Of a stretch of DNA of 64,000 nucleotides, positions 1 to 9,056 are shown in pieces. The notes below the pieces were generated by a model. The model was given only the letters and a program-made list of their open reading frames with translations. It did no database searches and was not told the origin of the DNA. The stretch is from Bacillus sp. ZZV12-4809 (GTDB lineage Bacteria; Bacillota; Bacilli; Bacillales; Cytobacillaceae). Numbering within the stretch: the first letter of the stretch is position 1; every line of letters begins with the position of its first letter. Both the position numbers and the translations under genes were made by a program. The stretch spans positions 115,542 through 179,541 of the forward strand of contig NZ_VCRN01000009.1 of assembly GCF_009849585.1 (NCBI RefSeq), read 5' to 3'.

Positions 1-256
1 ATGGATAGTAAGCCACATTATGGCCAACATGAATCATGGTATCCAGCTGCCGCTTAACCGCTTCAATTACATCGGGATGGCAGTGTCCAACATTATTTAC
101 TCCTACACCACTGGCAAAATCGAGATATTTTTTTCCGTTCTCATCCTCTATGGTTGAGCCAAATGCTTTCGTTACACCTATCCTCGTTACTCTGTTGGCA
201 GCCGGGGGCAAAACACGGTCGCCTCTTTCTGCTAAACTTTTATTCTCATTAATCAT
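1..256 (-). CDS. Class III (PLP) aminotransferase, N-terminal part, cut by window edge
   Basis: Reading leftward from the ATG at 254-256 gives 85 residues that run off the window. The stretch F-A-S-G-V-G-V-N-N-V-G-H-C-H-P followed by V-I-E-A-V is the N-terminal signature of the class III PLP aminotransferases (4-aminobutyrate, beta-alanine and acetylornithine type). The start overlaps the stop of the upstream gene as ATGA, so it is translationally coupled and is the distal gene seen of the sigma-54 operon. The catalytic lysine lies outside the window, so the substrate cannot be judged. In context it probably transaminates an amino-acid or amine intermediate of the pathway (inference). Confidence 0.85.
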   Translation of the reverse strand, partial: MINENKSLAERGDRVLPPAANRVTRIGVTKAFGSTIEDENGKKYLDFASGVGVNNVGHCHPDVIEAVKRQLDTMIHVGHNVAYYP

Positions 257-780
257 AATGACTCCTCACTCTCTTCACGATAATCTCGTTTCCATAGCTC
301 AATGTATTCTTCTGCATTTTTTTCCAGGTCATGTCTTTCATTCTCTGTTAGTTCACGCACAATTTTGGCAGGAACTCCAACAGCCAAGCTGCCTTTTGGG
401 ATCACTTTCCCTGGAGGAACTAATGCACCCGCTCCCACTTGTGCTCCTTTTTCAATGACCGCTCCATCTAAGATAATAGAACCGATGCCAATCAATGCTC
501 CATCCTCGACCGTACAGGCATGTAAAATGGCACCATGCCCGACCGTTACCATTCTCCCTATCCTTAATGGAGCCTCTGGTGTCACATGACAGATACACCC
601 GTCCTGAATATTGCTTCCTTCACCAATTTCGATAAAATTATCATCATCTGCCCGTAAGACTGATTGAGGCCATACACTCACATTTTTGGCTATTCTGACG
701 TCTCCTATCACTTGCGCCGAGTCGTGTATCATGGTTTCGGCATGAATGGATGGAACACGTCCTTTTAAAGGTTTAATCAT
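253..780 (-). CDS. Hexapeptide-repeat protein, gamma-carbonic-anhydrase/CaiE/PaaY-like
   Basis: 175 residues with left-handed beta-helix hexapeptide repeats and the gamma-class metal-site pattern (an H in I-C-H-V-T, then V-G-H-G-A-I-L-H-A-C). This is the usual length for YrdA/PaaY/CaiE proteins. PaaY is a thioesterase in phenylacetate degradation and CaiE is an accessory protein of carnitine metabolism. Because a CaiB-like CoA-transferase and an enoyl-CoA hydratase are in the same operon, an acyl-CoA housekeeping or thioesterase role is more likely here than plain carbonic anhydrase activity (inference). AAGGAT precedes the ATG, and the stop overlaps the next start. Confidence 0.85.
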   Translation of the reverse strand: MIKPLKGRVPSIHAETMIHDSAQVIGDVRIAKNVSVWPQSVLRADDDNFIEIGEGSNIQDGCICHVTPEAPLRIGRMVTVGHGAILHACTVEDGALIGIGSIILDGAVIEKGAQVGAGALVPPGKVIPKGSLAVGVPAKIVRELTENERHDLEKNAEEYIELWKRDYREESEESL

Positions 781-818
781 GCATATCCTTCTCCTTACTG
801 AGTAGCAGGATTTATATG

Positions 819-1964
819 TTATTTAGCTACGAGACCTAATTCTTTTAAAATCTCTTCCTTATGTTCTCCCAGTACAGGCGCAGCTTTTGCAACCTTTCCA
901 GGTGTTTTTGATAGTTTTACAGGAATTCCCAATGCTTTTATTTTCCCGGCAACAGGGTGTACAACTTCTTCTACCATTTTTCTGGAAAGTGTGTGCTTGT
1001 CATTTAAAGATTCAGGATAGGTATTGATCGGACCGGCGGGAATCCCCGCTTTCTCGAATTTTTCCAGCCAGTAGTGTCTGGGATTCAGACTTGTTTTCTC
1101 TTCAATTAATCTGACAAATTCATTTAAATGCTGAATTCGGGAGGCATCATCAACAAATCGGTCATCCGATAAGAATTCAGGTCTGCCGATGATCTGGCAG
1201 AACACTGGCCAATGATGTGGTGTATCTGCACCAACAGTAAAATAACCATCACTGGCACGAAATGCCTGGTATGGAGCAGACAAGCGATGTCCGCTTCCAG
1301 TAGGTGCAGGTGTTTCTCCCGTAAACCAATATTGAGTGCTTTCCCAAACCGACAATGCGATTCCCGTATCATATAAAGATGCGTCAATATACTGCCCCTC
1401 ATTGGAATGAACCCTGGCATACAATGCGGATAAGATACCATAGACAGAAAACAGGCCAGAACCCAAATCGATAATCGGAAGGCCGCATTTCACCGGGTTG
1501 CCATTCCGTTCACCTGTCACACTCATAATTCCGGTCATTCCCTGTGCGATTAAGTCATAACCGCCACGGGATGAATATGGGCCATACTGGCCAAATCCGG
1601 AAATAGAGCAATAGATGAGTTTCGAATTTATCTGATTGAGGGTTTCATAGTCAACTCCCAGACGCTTTACAACCCCGGGGCGGAAATTTTCTATCAAAAT
1701 ATCTGCAGTTTCAATTAACTTGTAAAATACCTTCTGATCTTCACTGCTTTTTAAATCAAGCGTTATGCTGCGCTTGTTGCGATTTATCGCCATAAACGCA
1801 CCGCTCTCCCCTTCCTTATAAGGGGACCATCTTCTGGTACTCTCACCTTTTGGCGGTTCCACTTTTATAACATCAGCGCCCATATCGGCCAGCAGCATAC
1901 CGCAATATGGTCCTGCCATGACCTGGCTCAAGTCAATTACTCTAATGCCTTCCAATGCACCCAT
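819..1964 (-). CDS. CaiB/BaiF-family (class III) CoA-transferase
   Basis: 381 residues. It opens with L-E-G-I-R-V-I-D-L-S-Q-V-M-A-G-P-Y, which is typical of the family, followed by G-A-D-V-I-K-V-E-P-P and N-R-N-K-R-S-I-T-L-D-L. Family members move CoA between carboxylic acids and use an aspartate nucleophile, probably the D in Y-D-L-I-A-Q-G (position from family knowledge). The ATG has an AGGAGATGA ribosome site just upstream. It would activate the substrate acid to its CoA thioester for the enoyl-CoA hydratase encoded two genes upstream. The substrate is not predictable. Confidence 0.9.
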   Translation of the reverse strand: MGALEGIRVIDLSQVMAGPYCGMLLADMGADVIKVEPPKGESTRRWSPYKEGESGAFMAINRNKRSITLDLKSSEDQKVFYKLIETADILIENFRPGVVKRLGVDYETLNQINSKLIYCSISGFGQYGPYSSRGGYDLIAQGMTGIMSVTGERNGNPVKCGLPIIDLGSGLFSVYGILSALYARVHSNEGQYIDASLYDTGIALSVWESTQYWFTGETPAPTGSGHRLSAPYQAFRASDGYFTVGADTPHHWPVFCQIIGRPEFLSDDRFVDDASRIQHLNEFVRLIEEKTSLNPRHYWLEKFEKAGIPAGPINTYPESLNDKHTLSRKMVEEVVHPVAGKIKALGIPVKLSKTPGKVAKAAPVLGEHKEEILKELGLVAK

Positions 1965-1981
1965 TCAAATCATCTCCTGTC

Positions 1982-2977
1982 TCAAAGTCTATTTAAGGCT
2001 TTATCTTTAATTAAATAGAGTTCCTGATTGTTCAGAATAAGTCTGCCGTCAATTTCTACCCGGGGATCCTTCACGACCATATCGTAATGCCCTTTGGCCT
2101 TAACAGTTCCCCCAATATATGCATTCGTACCTAAAGCAATATGGATGGTTCCAAAAACGCCTTCATCACTCAGCATGCTGTTTTCCAATTCACATTCCGG
2201 ATTCATGCCTATGCCAAACTCACCGGCAAAATAAATATTTCCTTCTTCATCATTCTTCTCCATTAATATTTTCCTGAATTGCTCCGCTTCTCTGCCTCCC
2301 GTAATCGAAACGGCCTTTCCTTCCTTAAATACCACTTCAACCGGAGTCTCCATTAAACCAACTCCCGGAATACTTCCATCCACCACTAAAATACCTTCAG
2401 CGGTTCCTTCAACAGGGGCAATGCTGGATTCTATACAGTGCGCTGCCGAAACATCCGTGCTATTTGCAAACCCTGTTAAGGCTCTGCCTGACCTGCCTTT
2501 GATGGAGAATCTTAAATCTGTTCCAAGGGATGTTGTAATGCGGACAGATTCTCCATCTGTCAATATGTCTGCCAGTTTCTCAACTTGAGGTCTTAGTGCA
2601 GCAAAGTCAGCACGCAGCCCCTTGCTTAATAAAATGTCTTCATGTGCTTCAGGTAAGATTAATACGCGGGCCCCGGCCTTTTGCGCATCATGGCGTGCTT
2701 TTGTATGGGCAATATTATAAGTTGTCGGTGCGATGATCACATCTGCCTCTTTCATAGCCGCTGCCACTGCATCCGGCAATGCATCTCCATGCCCTTTCCT
2801 TGGCAGCATTGAGATTGTGATGGGCTCTGCGTCGAGTGAACAAACAACAGATGCCAGAACTTTTGTGATTCCATCCGTTAAAAAATCTGTTAAGATGACA
2901 ACCTTTTCCCCGCTCTTAACACCTGCCAGAACTTTTACTAGTGCAGTAGCAGCCGGGTACATTAGTGCTTCTTTCAT
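1982..2977 (-). CDS. M29/NicX-like metalloprotein (aminopeptidase T / 2,5-dihydroxypyridine dioxygenase superfamily), copy 2
   Basis: 331 residues from the ATG at 2977, which has GGGAG 11 bases upstream. A TTG at 3001 is possible but has no well-placed ribosome site. The protein is a diverged paralogue of the first gene of the same operon (8076-9056). Both share K-x-G-E-x-x-x-I-L-T-D near the N-terminus, I-x-P-V-E/I-E-G-T-x-E-G in the middle, and near the C-terminus G-I-G-M-N-P, F-G-T-x-H-I and G-H-x-D. The last blocks are candidate metal ligands (inference). The fold includes M29 aminopeptidases and the iron dioxygenase NicX, so both peptide hydrolysis and ring opening remain possible. Confidence 0.7.
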   Translation of the reverse strand: MKEALMYPAATALVKVLAGVKSGEKVVILTDFLTDGITKVLASVVCSLDAEPITISMLPRKGHGDALPDAVAAAMKEADVIIAPTTYNIAHTKARHDAQKAGARVLILPEAHEDILLSKGLRADFAALRPQVEKLADILTDGESVRITTSLGTDLRFSIKGRSGRALTGFANSTDVSAAHCIESSIAPVEGTAEGILVVDGSIPGVGLMETPVEVVFKEGKAVSITGGREAEQFRKILMEKNDEEGNIYFAGEFGIGMNPECELENSMLSDEGVFGTIHIALGTNAYIGGTVKAKGHYDMVVKDPRVEIDGRLILNNQELYLIKDKALNRL

Positions 2978-3014
2978 TTTTAAAACAACTCCCTGATTCA
3001 ATTTTTATAACTAA

Positions 3015-3788
3015 CTATATCCCTTTAAATACTGGCGGCTTTTTGTTAAAGAACGATTCAATCGCATGCTTGTGATCCCATGTATCCTGGCATTCAATAA
3101 ACGCATCCAATTCCTGTTTCATTGCTTCCTGCCACTCTGCATCCATGGTCTTCTGAATCGTGTTCTTCGCATGTCTGACTGCGATTGGAGCACGGGAAGC
3201 AATCAGCTGTGCCCATTCCTGCGCTTCTGCCAGCAGCTTGTCATGTGATACCACTCTGCTGGCCAGCCCTCTTTGAAATGCTTCCTCAGCTGTTATGGTT
3301 CTGCCTGTCAAAATCACTTCTTTGGCATATGCTTCACCCAGCAGTCTTACTAACCTGGTTGGCCCGACAACCAGTCCAACCTTTACCCCTGCTGCACATA
3401 GCTTCGCACGTTCCGACATGATCCGGATATCACAGGCTAAGGCAAGCTCGAACCCTCCGCCAAACGCATAGCCATTAACTGCGGCAATGACAGGCTGGGG
3501 CATTTCATTGACAATATCGTAAATTCTGCAATCTTCTTCTAAGAAGTGCCTGACGGATTCAGGTGTCAGCTCTCCTTCTTCGTTTAAATCGGCTCCTGCG
3601 CAAAAGGCCCGATCCCCTTCTCCAGTAAGGACAATAACCCTGACATCCGAAGAGGTTTTAAGCTCCTCCATATAAGGAACAAACTCCTGCCGAAACTCTT
3701 TCGTCAAAATATTCATTGGCGGGTTTTTAATGGTAATGGTGCAAATAAAATCTGATATCTCAGCATGAATTTTTTCCAAATTTTTCAT
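3015..3788 (-). CDS. Enoyl-CoA hydratase/isomerase (crotonase) family
   Basis: 257 residues from the ATG at 3788. A longer TTG start at 3812 is possible, but AGAAGG lies just before this ATG and crotonases usually begin here. Family landmarks are A-F-C-A-G-A-D-L-N-E (oxyanion hole), P-V-I-A-A-V-N-G-Y-A-F-G-G-G-F-E-L-A-L-A-C-D and G-L-A-S-R-V-V. The second acid expected around V-G-P-T-R-L-V-R-L-L-G is not the usual E-x-G, so hydratase, isomerase or hydrolase chemistry is open. It sits between the KdgT-like permease and the second NicX-like gene, the position a CaiD-type dehydration step would need. Confidence 0.88.
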   Translation of the reverse strand: MKNLEKIHAEISDFICTITIKNPPMNILTKEFRQEFVPYMEELKTSSDVRVIVLTGEGDRAFCAGADLNEEGELTPESVRHFLEEDCRIYDIVNEMPQPVIAAVNGYAFGGGFELALACDIRIMSERAKLCAAGVKVGLVVGPTRLVRLLGEAYAKEVILTGRTITAEEAFQRGLASRVVSHDKLLAEAQEWAQLIASRAPIAVRHAKNTIQKTMDAEWQEAMKQELDAFIECQDTWDHKHAIESFFNKKPPVFKGI

Positions 3789-3795
3789 CACCCTT

Positions 3796-4920
3796 CTATG
3801 ATTCCTGTTCAAGCTCTGCAGAGATTCTTATTTCTTTACTGGGTATATCCTCCAGGCGTCCATCTATGCCTTTGCTTCGTTGATACTTATCCCACAAAAT
3901 AACGGCTACCGGGCATAATATTGAAGTCGTAATAGTAGAAATTGAAATTTGGATTGTTGCCAAATTGGCAATCTCCTGAAAACTTTGAGCCTTTTCCACC
4001 GTCATCAATCCTGCACCCGCTGCCACTGATGCTGCTGCTGCGATCGCAGCAGGTGTACCCACTGCGTTCCCTGCTGTTGATGCTTCTGCAACAGGGCCAA
4101 TTGTGCTCTTTTCTCCAAACATCCTATAAACCAGGATTCCGGTTAATGCTGTAAATATGACTGTGGCAAACCCGAGAGCCAGACCGCCCCAAACAGCTTC
4201 AGCATTAAAGAAACTCATGAAGTTCATTCCTGCGCCAAGACAGAAAGCAAAGAATGGTACAAGGAGCGTTTCACCAGGCTTTAAAAACTCCCGTATGTCT
4301 TCATCCAGATTTCCTAAAAGCATTCCTAAAGCAATTGGCAGCAAGACCGCGATGAATGCGATTAAAGGAAAATTAACGCCAACCATCCCTAAAGCCAGCA
4401 TGGTGAAAAAAGGACCATCATTCAGAGTCAGGACGGAAATCGCTCCAACATCTGACCGATTCCCATACTGTCCTGTCAGCACTGCATACATTCCTTCATT
4501 CCCATTGGTCATGGCGGCAATAATAGCCAGAGTAGATAATCCCAGCAGACCGTTCATTGGGTCAAAAAACACCCCAAATAAAATACCGAATGCAATCCCG
4601 GTCAAACACTTGCTTCCAGTTAATAGAATTCCTTTCTTTAAGGCCTTTCCGCCTACCCGCAAATTCATCTGGCTGCCTGCACAGAATAAGAACAGGCCAA
4701 TGAGAGTCAGGGTTCCAGTTTTAAAAAGTGCTTCCGAGAACCCACCAATTCTCATAAACTCATAAATTCCTTCTTCCACCGGCGATACCCCTAAACTCTT
4801 AAGGAAATTCATTACAATTGGAATGTGGAGCTGATCAATCGTATTAAATAAAGCACCAAGCATCAGAGGGATGACCATCAGACCTCCAGGCACTTTTTCA
4901 ATTGTTTGCTTTATCCTCAT
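3796..4920 (-). CDS. KdgT-like 2-keto-3-deoxygluconate permease family transporter
   Basis: 374 residues from ATG 4920, which has GGCGGTG upstream. M-R-I-K-Q-T-I-E-K-V-P-G-G-L-M-V-I-P is the classical start of KdgT; the additional residues up to 4995 are probably not translated. About ten hydrophobic segments are visible, with the motifs N-G-N-E-G-M-Y, L-N-D-G-P-F-F-T-M and E-A-S-T-A-G-N-A-V-G-T-P. Known members take up 2-keto-3-deoxygluconate by proton symport. Here it is the second importer in an operon that also has TctABC, so it may carry a different acid of the same pathway. Confidence 0.85.
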   Translation of the reverse strand: MRIKQTIEKVPGGLMVIPLMLGALFNTIDQLHIPIVMNFLKSLGVSPVEEGIYEFMRIGGFSEALFKTGTLTLIGLFLFCAGSQMNLRVGGKALKKGILLTGSKCLTGIAFGILFGVFFDPMNGLLGLSTLAIIAAMTNGNEGMYAVLTGQYGNRSDVGAISVLTLNDGPFFTMLALGMVGVNFPLIAFIAVLLPIALGMLLGNLDEDIREFLKPGETLLVPFFAFCLGAGMNFMSFFNAEAVWGGLALGFATVIFTALTGILVYRMFGEKSTIGPVAEASTAGNAVGTPAAIAAAASVAAGAGLMTVEKAQSFQEIANLATIQISISTITTSILCPVAVILWDKYQRSKGIDGRLEDIPSKEIRISAELEQES

Positions 4921-5040
4921 ATAAATCACCGCCATATCTATTATTTGATATCCTTTTACATCAATGATTTTTAATTCTGATTCTCTGGCTAGCATTGGTT
5001 ATTTCAATCATTTAAGAGAGTAATAGCATTTCCGATTTTT

Positions 5041-5487
5041 TTACGGTAATCGAATATACATGAGTTTTTCAAACACCACATAGATGAATCCAATCATCCC
5101 TATGGATACTAATGTCGCCGTATACCAGCGAACTTCCTTGTAATACAGCATGCCAATGAGTAAAAAGATTAAGGTAGAGTATAGAAAGCCGATAATAGGT
5201 ATTAACAAAAAGATATAAACAACTGTAAATAGCAGATACAGTATTCCTCTTTTAACTTCCAGAATGGAGGCAGAACCTGTTTCCCCTTCCTCCTCTTTAT
5301 TCTTTCTTATCGTTTGAATAAGCTGCCAGATTGATAGACCTATCAAACTATAGCCGAGGAGCGTGGGAAATGAACGGGATGAATTTAAAAAGTGTTCTCC
5401 TGGCGGGAAATCATAACTGCCTATTACGAAAAAGAGTCCAATCGCAAAAACAATTCCCGCCAAAAGATAATCTTTATTTATTCTCAT
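5041..5487 (-). CDS. tctB: Tripartite tricarboxylate transporter, small membrane subunit (TctB)
   Basis: 148 residues, four predicted membrane helices and a polar loop (K-N-K-E-E-E-G) after helix two, as in TctB. It follows the binding protein by 15 bases and has AAGGAG before its ATG. With TctA and TctC it forms a sodium- or proton-coupled, binding-protein-dependent carboxylate importer. The gene order here is tctA-tctC-tctB. Confidence 0.88.
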   Translation of the reverse strand: MRINKDYLLAGIVFAIGLFFVIGSYDFPPGEHFLNSSRSFPTLLGYSLIGLSIWQLIQTIRKNKEEEGETGSASILEVKRGILYLLFTVVYIFLLIPIIGFLYSTLIFLLIGMLYYKEVRWYTATLVSIGMIGFIYVVFEKLMYIRLP

Positions 5488-5502
5488 CTTTTCTCCTTTC
5501 TA

Positions 5503-6546
5503 TCACTCTTTTGGCCGGCTAATTCCTACTTCCTCAGGTGACCGTTTTCCAACACCAATTTCCCAAAGCAGCCAGCTTGTTTTTTCGGTGATTTCTTTTG
5601 TATATTCCTGACTATCCTCAATATCAGTGAGAACAATCGCCCTTTTCTTTGCAAAAGCCTGAAATTCTTTACTGTTGATTGCTTTGTTGTATGCATCTCT
5701 AATTTTAGTGACAATTTCTTCAGGTGTTCCGTGCTTTACAGCTGGCCCCCACCAGGTTCCTTCCGGTACATATTTTTCCAAATCAGAAACAAAGTCAGTG
5801 ACCGGCGGGATTGATTCAATTCCATCTACTTCAAACGCTTTATTATCCATAACAGCCAGTGAACGTAAATCACCTGCCCGAAGCAGATCTACTACCTCAT
5901 TTACACCGCTGATTGAAAAATCAACCTCACCTTTCATCGCAGCCATGGCAGCATTTGAACCGGAATCGTATGTGATAATTTCGGCATCGCCGCCCACAAC
6001 ACTATTCACAATCTCCAGGGTGAGGTGCCATGGGTCCCCTATCGCTGCTACACCAACCTTTGCATTTCCATCTTTCAATAGCTGAATCACATCATCAAAT
6101 GTCTTCAGGTCAGATTTATCTTTGACTGTAAAATTGGCAATTCCCATTGCGCCAATTCCTATTTGCTCGAAATCCTTGTATGTTAAATCTGTCATGCCCA
6201 TTGTTGGAAAGACGCGGACCAGGTCTGTTTGAAATAGGATGGTATGTCCGTCAGACTCTTGTTCTTTAACATATTCAAGGGCTAATGCACTGGAGGCTCC
6301 AGGCATATTTCTTACCGCAATGGATTCTCCTAATTCTTCCTGTAGGATTGGCTGCAGGGTCCGGGCCATCGTATCAGTACCGCCTCCCTCACCAAAACCG
6401 ACTATAATTTCAATTGGCTGTGAAGGATAATCATTGGCTGCTTCCTTGCTGTTTCCAGCTGCCTTTTGATTTGATTGGCTGCCTGCACAGGCACCTAATA
6501 TCAGAACCACTGAAAATAGAATCAGGCACATCATTTTTATTTTCAT
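5503..6546 (-). CDS. tctC: Tripartite tricarboxylate transporter binding protein (TctC/Bug family), lipoprotein
   Basis: 347 residues with a lipoprotein signal (hydrophobic run ending L-G-A-C, Cys20). The Bug-family opening Y-P-S-Q-P-I-E-I-I-V-G-F-G-E-G-G-G-T-D follows, and later G-D-P-W-H-L-T-L. Bug proteins bind mono- to tricarboxylates and aromatic acids, so ligand identity cannot be read from sequence. Its ATG overlaps the tctA stop as GTATGA, indicating coupling, and a G-rich ribosome site sits at the end of tctA. Confidence 0.9.
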   Translation of the reverse strand: MKIKMMCLILFSVVLILGACAGSQSNQKAAGNSKEAANDYPSQPIEIIVGFGEGGGTDTMARTLQPILQEELGESIAVRNMPGASSALALEYVKEQESDGHTILFQTDLVRVFPTMGMTDLTYKDFEQIGIGAMGIANFTVKDKSDLKTFDDVIQLLKDGNAKVGVAAIGDPWHLTLEIVNSVVGGDAEIITYDSGSNAAMAAMKGEVDFSISGVNEVVDLLRAGDLRSLAVMDNKAFEVDGIESIPPVTDFVSDLEKYVPEGTWWGPAVKHGTPEEIVTKIRDAYNKAINSKEFQAFAKKRAIVLTDIEDSQEYTKEITEKTSWLLWEIGVGKRSPEEVGISRPKE

Positions 6547-8060
6547 ACGTTTGCCCCCTTAGGCTTTATTTTCCCCCACAAGTGTTTTAAGCGTTTTGTC
6601 AGGTACCCATTTTGATTTAAAAGCAGAAATACAATACAGACCAGCAGGAAAAGACTAATTGGCCGCGTGAAGAATGGCCCGAACGAATAATCCGCACTAA
6701 CCATGGCCCTCCGGAAATTCTGTTCCGCCATTAAACCAAGGATTAACCCTAACACTAGAGGAGGGGCAGCGAGCCCTACTTTACGCATAAGAAAACCGAT
6801 GATCCCAAAAAGAAACATAATTCCAATATCAAATGGCCGGTTGTTTACCGCAAATGTCCCTACCACACTAAATACTGTTACAATCAGCAAAACTATACTT
6901 CTGGGAACAGATAGGATTTTCTGAAAAAAATAAGAGAAAAATAATCCAAATACCAGCATGAACGCAGCAGATATCGTTAAAATGATGAAAAATTGATTTA
7001 ATATATCAGGGTTTTGTGTAAGTAAAAGTGGCCCCGGCTGTAATCCGTGGAGCAAAAGCCCTCCTATAATTACTGCCGTAACCGCATCACCAGGGATGCC
7101 AAGTATTAACATGGGTATATATGTACCTGGCACACAAGCGTTATTCGCTGTTTCTGCAGCAACGATTCCTTCTGGATTTCCCTTTCCAAAGGTCTCAGGC
7201 GTCTTACTTCTTCGGCGGGCAACATCGTAGGAAACCCAGGCTGCAACATCTGCTCCAACACCTGGAATCGCTCCAATAGATGCTCCAATTATTGAAGATC
7301 TTCCGCCGGCTGGCAAAAACTTCAGCAACATCTTCCACGGGGGAATAATAGATTGGAATTTATCCGGCTTTAAAGGCTTCTTTAGCTGCATAATAGAGTC
7401 GATTACCTCAGCTATTCCGAATACCCCAATTAATACGGCAATTAGGCTAAAACCGTCCATGAGAGCGCTTTCTCCAAAAGTAAAACGCTGGGCACCAGTG
7501 ATTTTATCCATTCCTACAGTGGCTAAAGCTAATCCTAATATCCCGGAAATAAGCCCTTTCGATAGTGATGAAGCCGTTAGGTTTGCACTAAGAATAATTC
7601 CAAATATGGCAAGCAGAAAATACTCCCATGATCCGAAATTCATACTTATATCCAAAAGAAGCGGAGCCCCTATTAGAAATAAAACAGCTGCCAGAATAGT
7701 ACCTAGAAAAGATTGAAAGGTGGCAAGTCCTCTTGCCAGGCCTCCCTCCCCCCGCTGAGCCATTGGATAACCATCCATAGCCGTTGCAGCGGAGGCAGGC
7801 GTACCTGGAATATTTAAGAAGATCGCTGGCGTGGATCCGCCATAGGTTCCTCCTATATGAACAGACACAATTAAAACCATTGCTTCTATCCATTCCATCC
7901 CCCAGGTAAATGAAATCAGCAAGGATACTCCCATGGTAGTAGTCAGACCCGGAAGTGCACCTACTGCCATCCCCGCAACTGTGCCAATAAGAAATAAAAG
8001 CATGATTTTAACTGTAAAAAAACTGGCCAGCGATTCGCCGATTAAACTTATTTCTCCCAA
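6543..8060 (-). CDS. tctA: Tripartite tricarboxylate transporter, large permease subunit (TctA)
   Basis: 505 residues, many membrane helices. Family motifs are G-A-L-P-G-L-T-T-T-M-G, G-G-T-Y-G-G-S-T-P-A-I-F-L-N-I-P-G-T-P and a second inverted copy G-A-I-P-G-V-G-A-D-V-A-A-W with L-G-I-P-G-D. The start is TTG at 8060, with AGGAGG five bases upstream. It is the membrane channel of the TctABC importer and lies directly after the first NicX-like gene. Confidence 0.93.
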   Translation of the reverse strand: MGEISLIGESLASFFTVKIMLLFLIGTVAGMAVGALPGLTTTMGVSLLISFTWGMEWIEAMVLIVSVHIGGTYGGSTPAIFLNIPGTPASAATAMDGYPMAQRGEGGLARGLATFQSFLGTILAAVLFLIGAPLLLDISMNFGSWEYFLLAIFGIILSANLTASSLSKGLISGILGLALATVGMDKITGAQRFTFGESALMDGFSLIAVLIGVFGIAEVIDSIMQLKKPLKPDKFQSIIPPWKMLLKFLPAGGRSSIIGASIGAIPGVGADVAAWVSYDVARRRSKTPETFGKGNPEGIVAAETANNACVPGTYIPMLILGIPGDAVTAVIIGGLLLHGLQPGPLLLTQNPDILNQFFIILTISAAFMLVFGLFFSYFFQKILSVPRSIVLLIVTVFSVVGTFAVNNRPFDIGIMFLFGIIGFLMRKVGLAAPPLVLGLILGLMAEQNFRRAMVSADYSFGPFFTRPISLFLLVCIVFLLLNQNGYLTKRLKHLWGKIKPKGANV

Positions 8061-8075
8061 ATAAACCTCCTCCCC

Positions 8076-9056
8076 CTAATCTATATAGAGCTCTCCGTCT
8101 TTCATAAGGATTTTTCCATCCACTTTGATAGTCGGTTTTCGAATAACTAAATCACAATGCCCCGGGGCTCTGATACTGCTTCCAAATGTGATCCCATTGC
8201 CAATTCCAATATGCATCGTTCCGAACTCTGCCTCGTCTTCCAGCTGGCCTCCTCTGCCAATTTTCGCTTTTGGATTCATGCCAATTCCCATTTCCACTGC
8301 GCAATATACATTGGGATGGTTATAACTTTCCAGCGTTTGCATAAGCATTTCAGCATCTTCTTTACCTTCGATGGAGACGATTTTCCCTTCTCTAAAGACG
8401 ACTTTAACCGGATCTTCACAAGCCCTGCCCGGCACAATCGCCCCATCAATGTACATGACTCCTTCTGTAGTTCCTTCTATTGGTGCCACAGCTGTTTCAA
8501 TGCAAGGTGGGGGAGAAATACTTCCAGGCTCATGACAAATCCCGGTTTGAGGTACGGCATGCCGTCCTGTTATAGACATGGAAAGCTCCGTGCCGATACT
8601 GGTAGTGATGCTTAATCGTTCTCCTTCTTCAAGAATGGCGGATACTTTATCGATTATTTTCTTCTGGGCAAAATAATCGATATCCAGTGAACCATCTAAG
8701 AAAACCTCTTCATTCGCATCAGGCATAAATATTAATCTGGCACCTGCATTACTGGCTTCTTTTCTGGCAGTAGAATGATTAATAGAAAAGGTTGTCGGGG
8801 CAACGATGGCATCAGCTGCTTTCATTGCCTCTGCAATGATTCTTGGCGGTTCATCCCCATGCCTTGTAGTGGGATTCATGATTGTCATCACCACTTTTGC
8901 TCCCATGCCTTCACCAACAAGTGCGAAAACCTCCCCAATTTCTGTCGTATTTGTATCCGTTAGAATCAATAGGTTTTCTCCAGGCTTTACATTTAAACAG
9001 GTCTTCAATAATGTCTGAACGGATTTCACCATAAACATTTTATTTATGATTTTCAT
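8076..9056 (-). CDS. M29/NicX-like metalloprotein, copy 1, first gene of the sigma-54 operon
   Basis: 326 residues from the ATG at 9056. The predicted transcription start of the sigma-54 promoter is near 9083, so an upstream TTG at 9083 is rejected; GAGGGGG lies ten bases before the ATG. It shares its layout with the paralogue at 1982-2977: P-G-E-N-L-L-I-L-T-D, a central P-I-E-G-T-T-E-G, then G-I-G-M-N-P, F-G-T-M-H-I and G-H-C-D. The superfamily covers aminopeptidase T and the pyridine-ring dioxygenase NicX. Two diverged copies in one operon suggest a heterodimer or two successive steps (inference). Confidence 0.7.
   Translation of the reverse strand: MKIINKMFMVKSVQTLLKTCLNVKPGENLLILTDTNTTEIGEVFALVGEGMGAKVVMTIMNPTTRHGDEPPRIIAEAMKAADAIVAPTTFSINHSTARKEASNAGARLIFMPDANEEVFLDGSLDIDYFAQKKIIDKVSAILEEGERLSITTSIGTELSMSITGRHAVPQTGICHEPGSISPPPCIETAVAPIEGTTEGVMYIDGAIVPGRACEDPVKVVFREGKIVSIEGKEDAEMLMQTLESYNHPNVYCAVEMGIGMNPKAKIGRGGQLEDEAEFGTMHIGIGNGITFGSSIRAPGHCDLVIRKPTIKVDGKILMKDGELYID

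Noticed and set aside
4157..4765. 202-codon plus-strand frame.
   Set aside because: Antisense to the KdgT-like gene; composition reflects the complementary hydrophobic codons.
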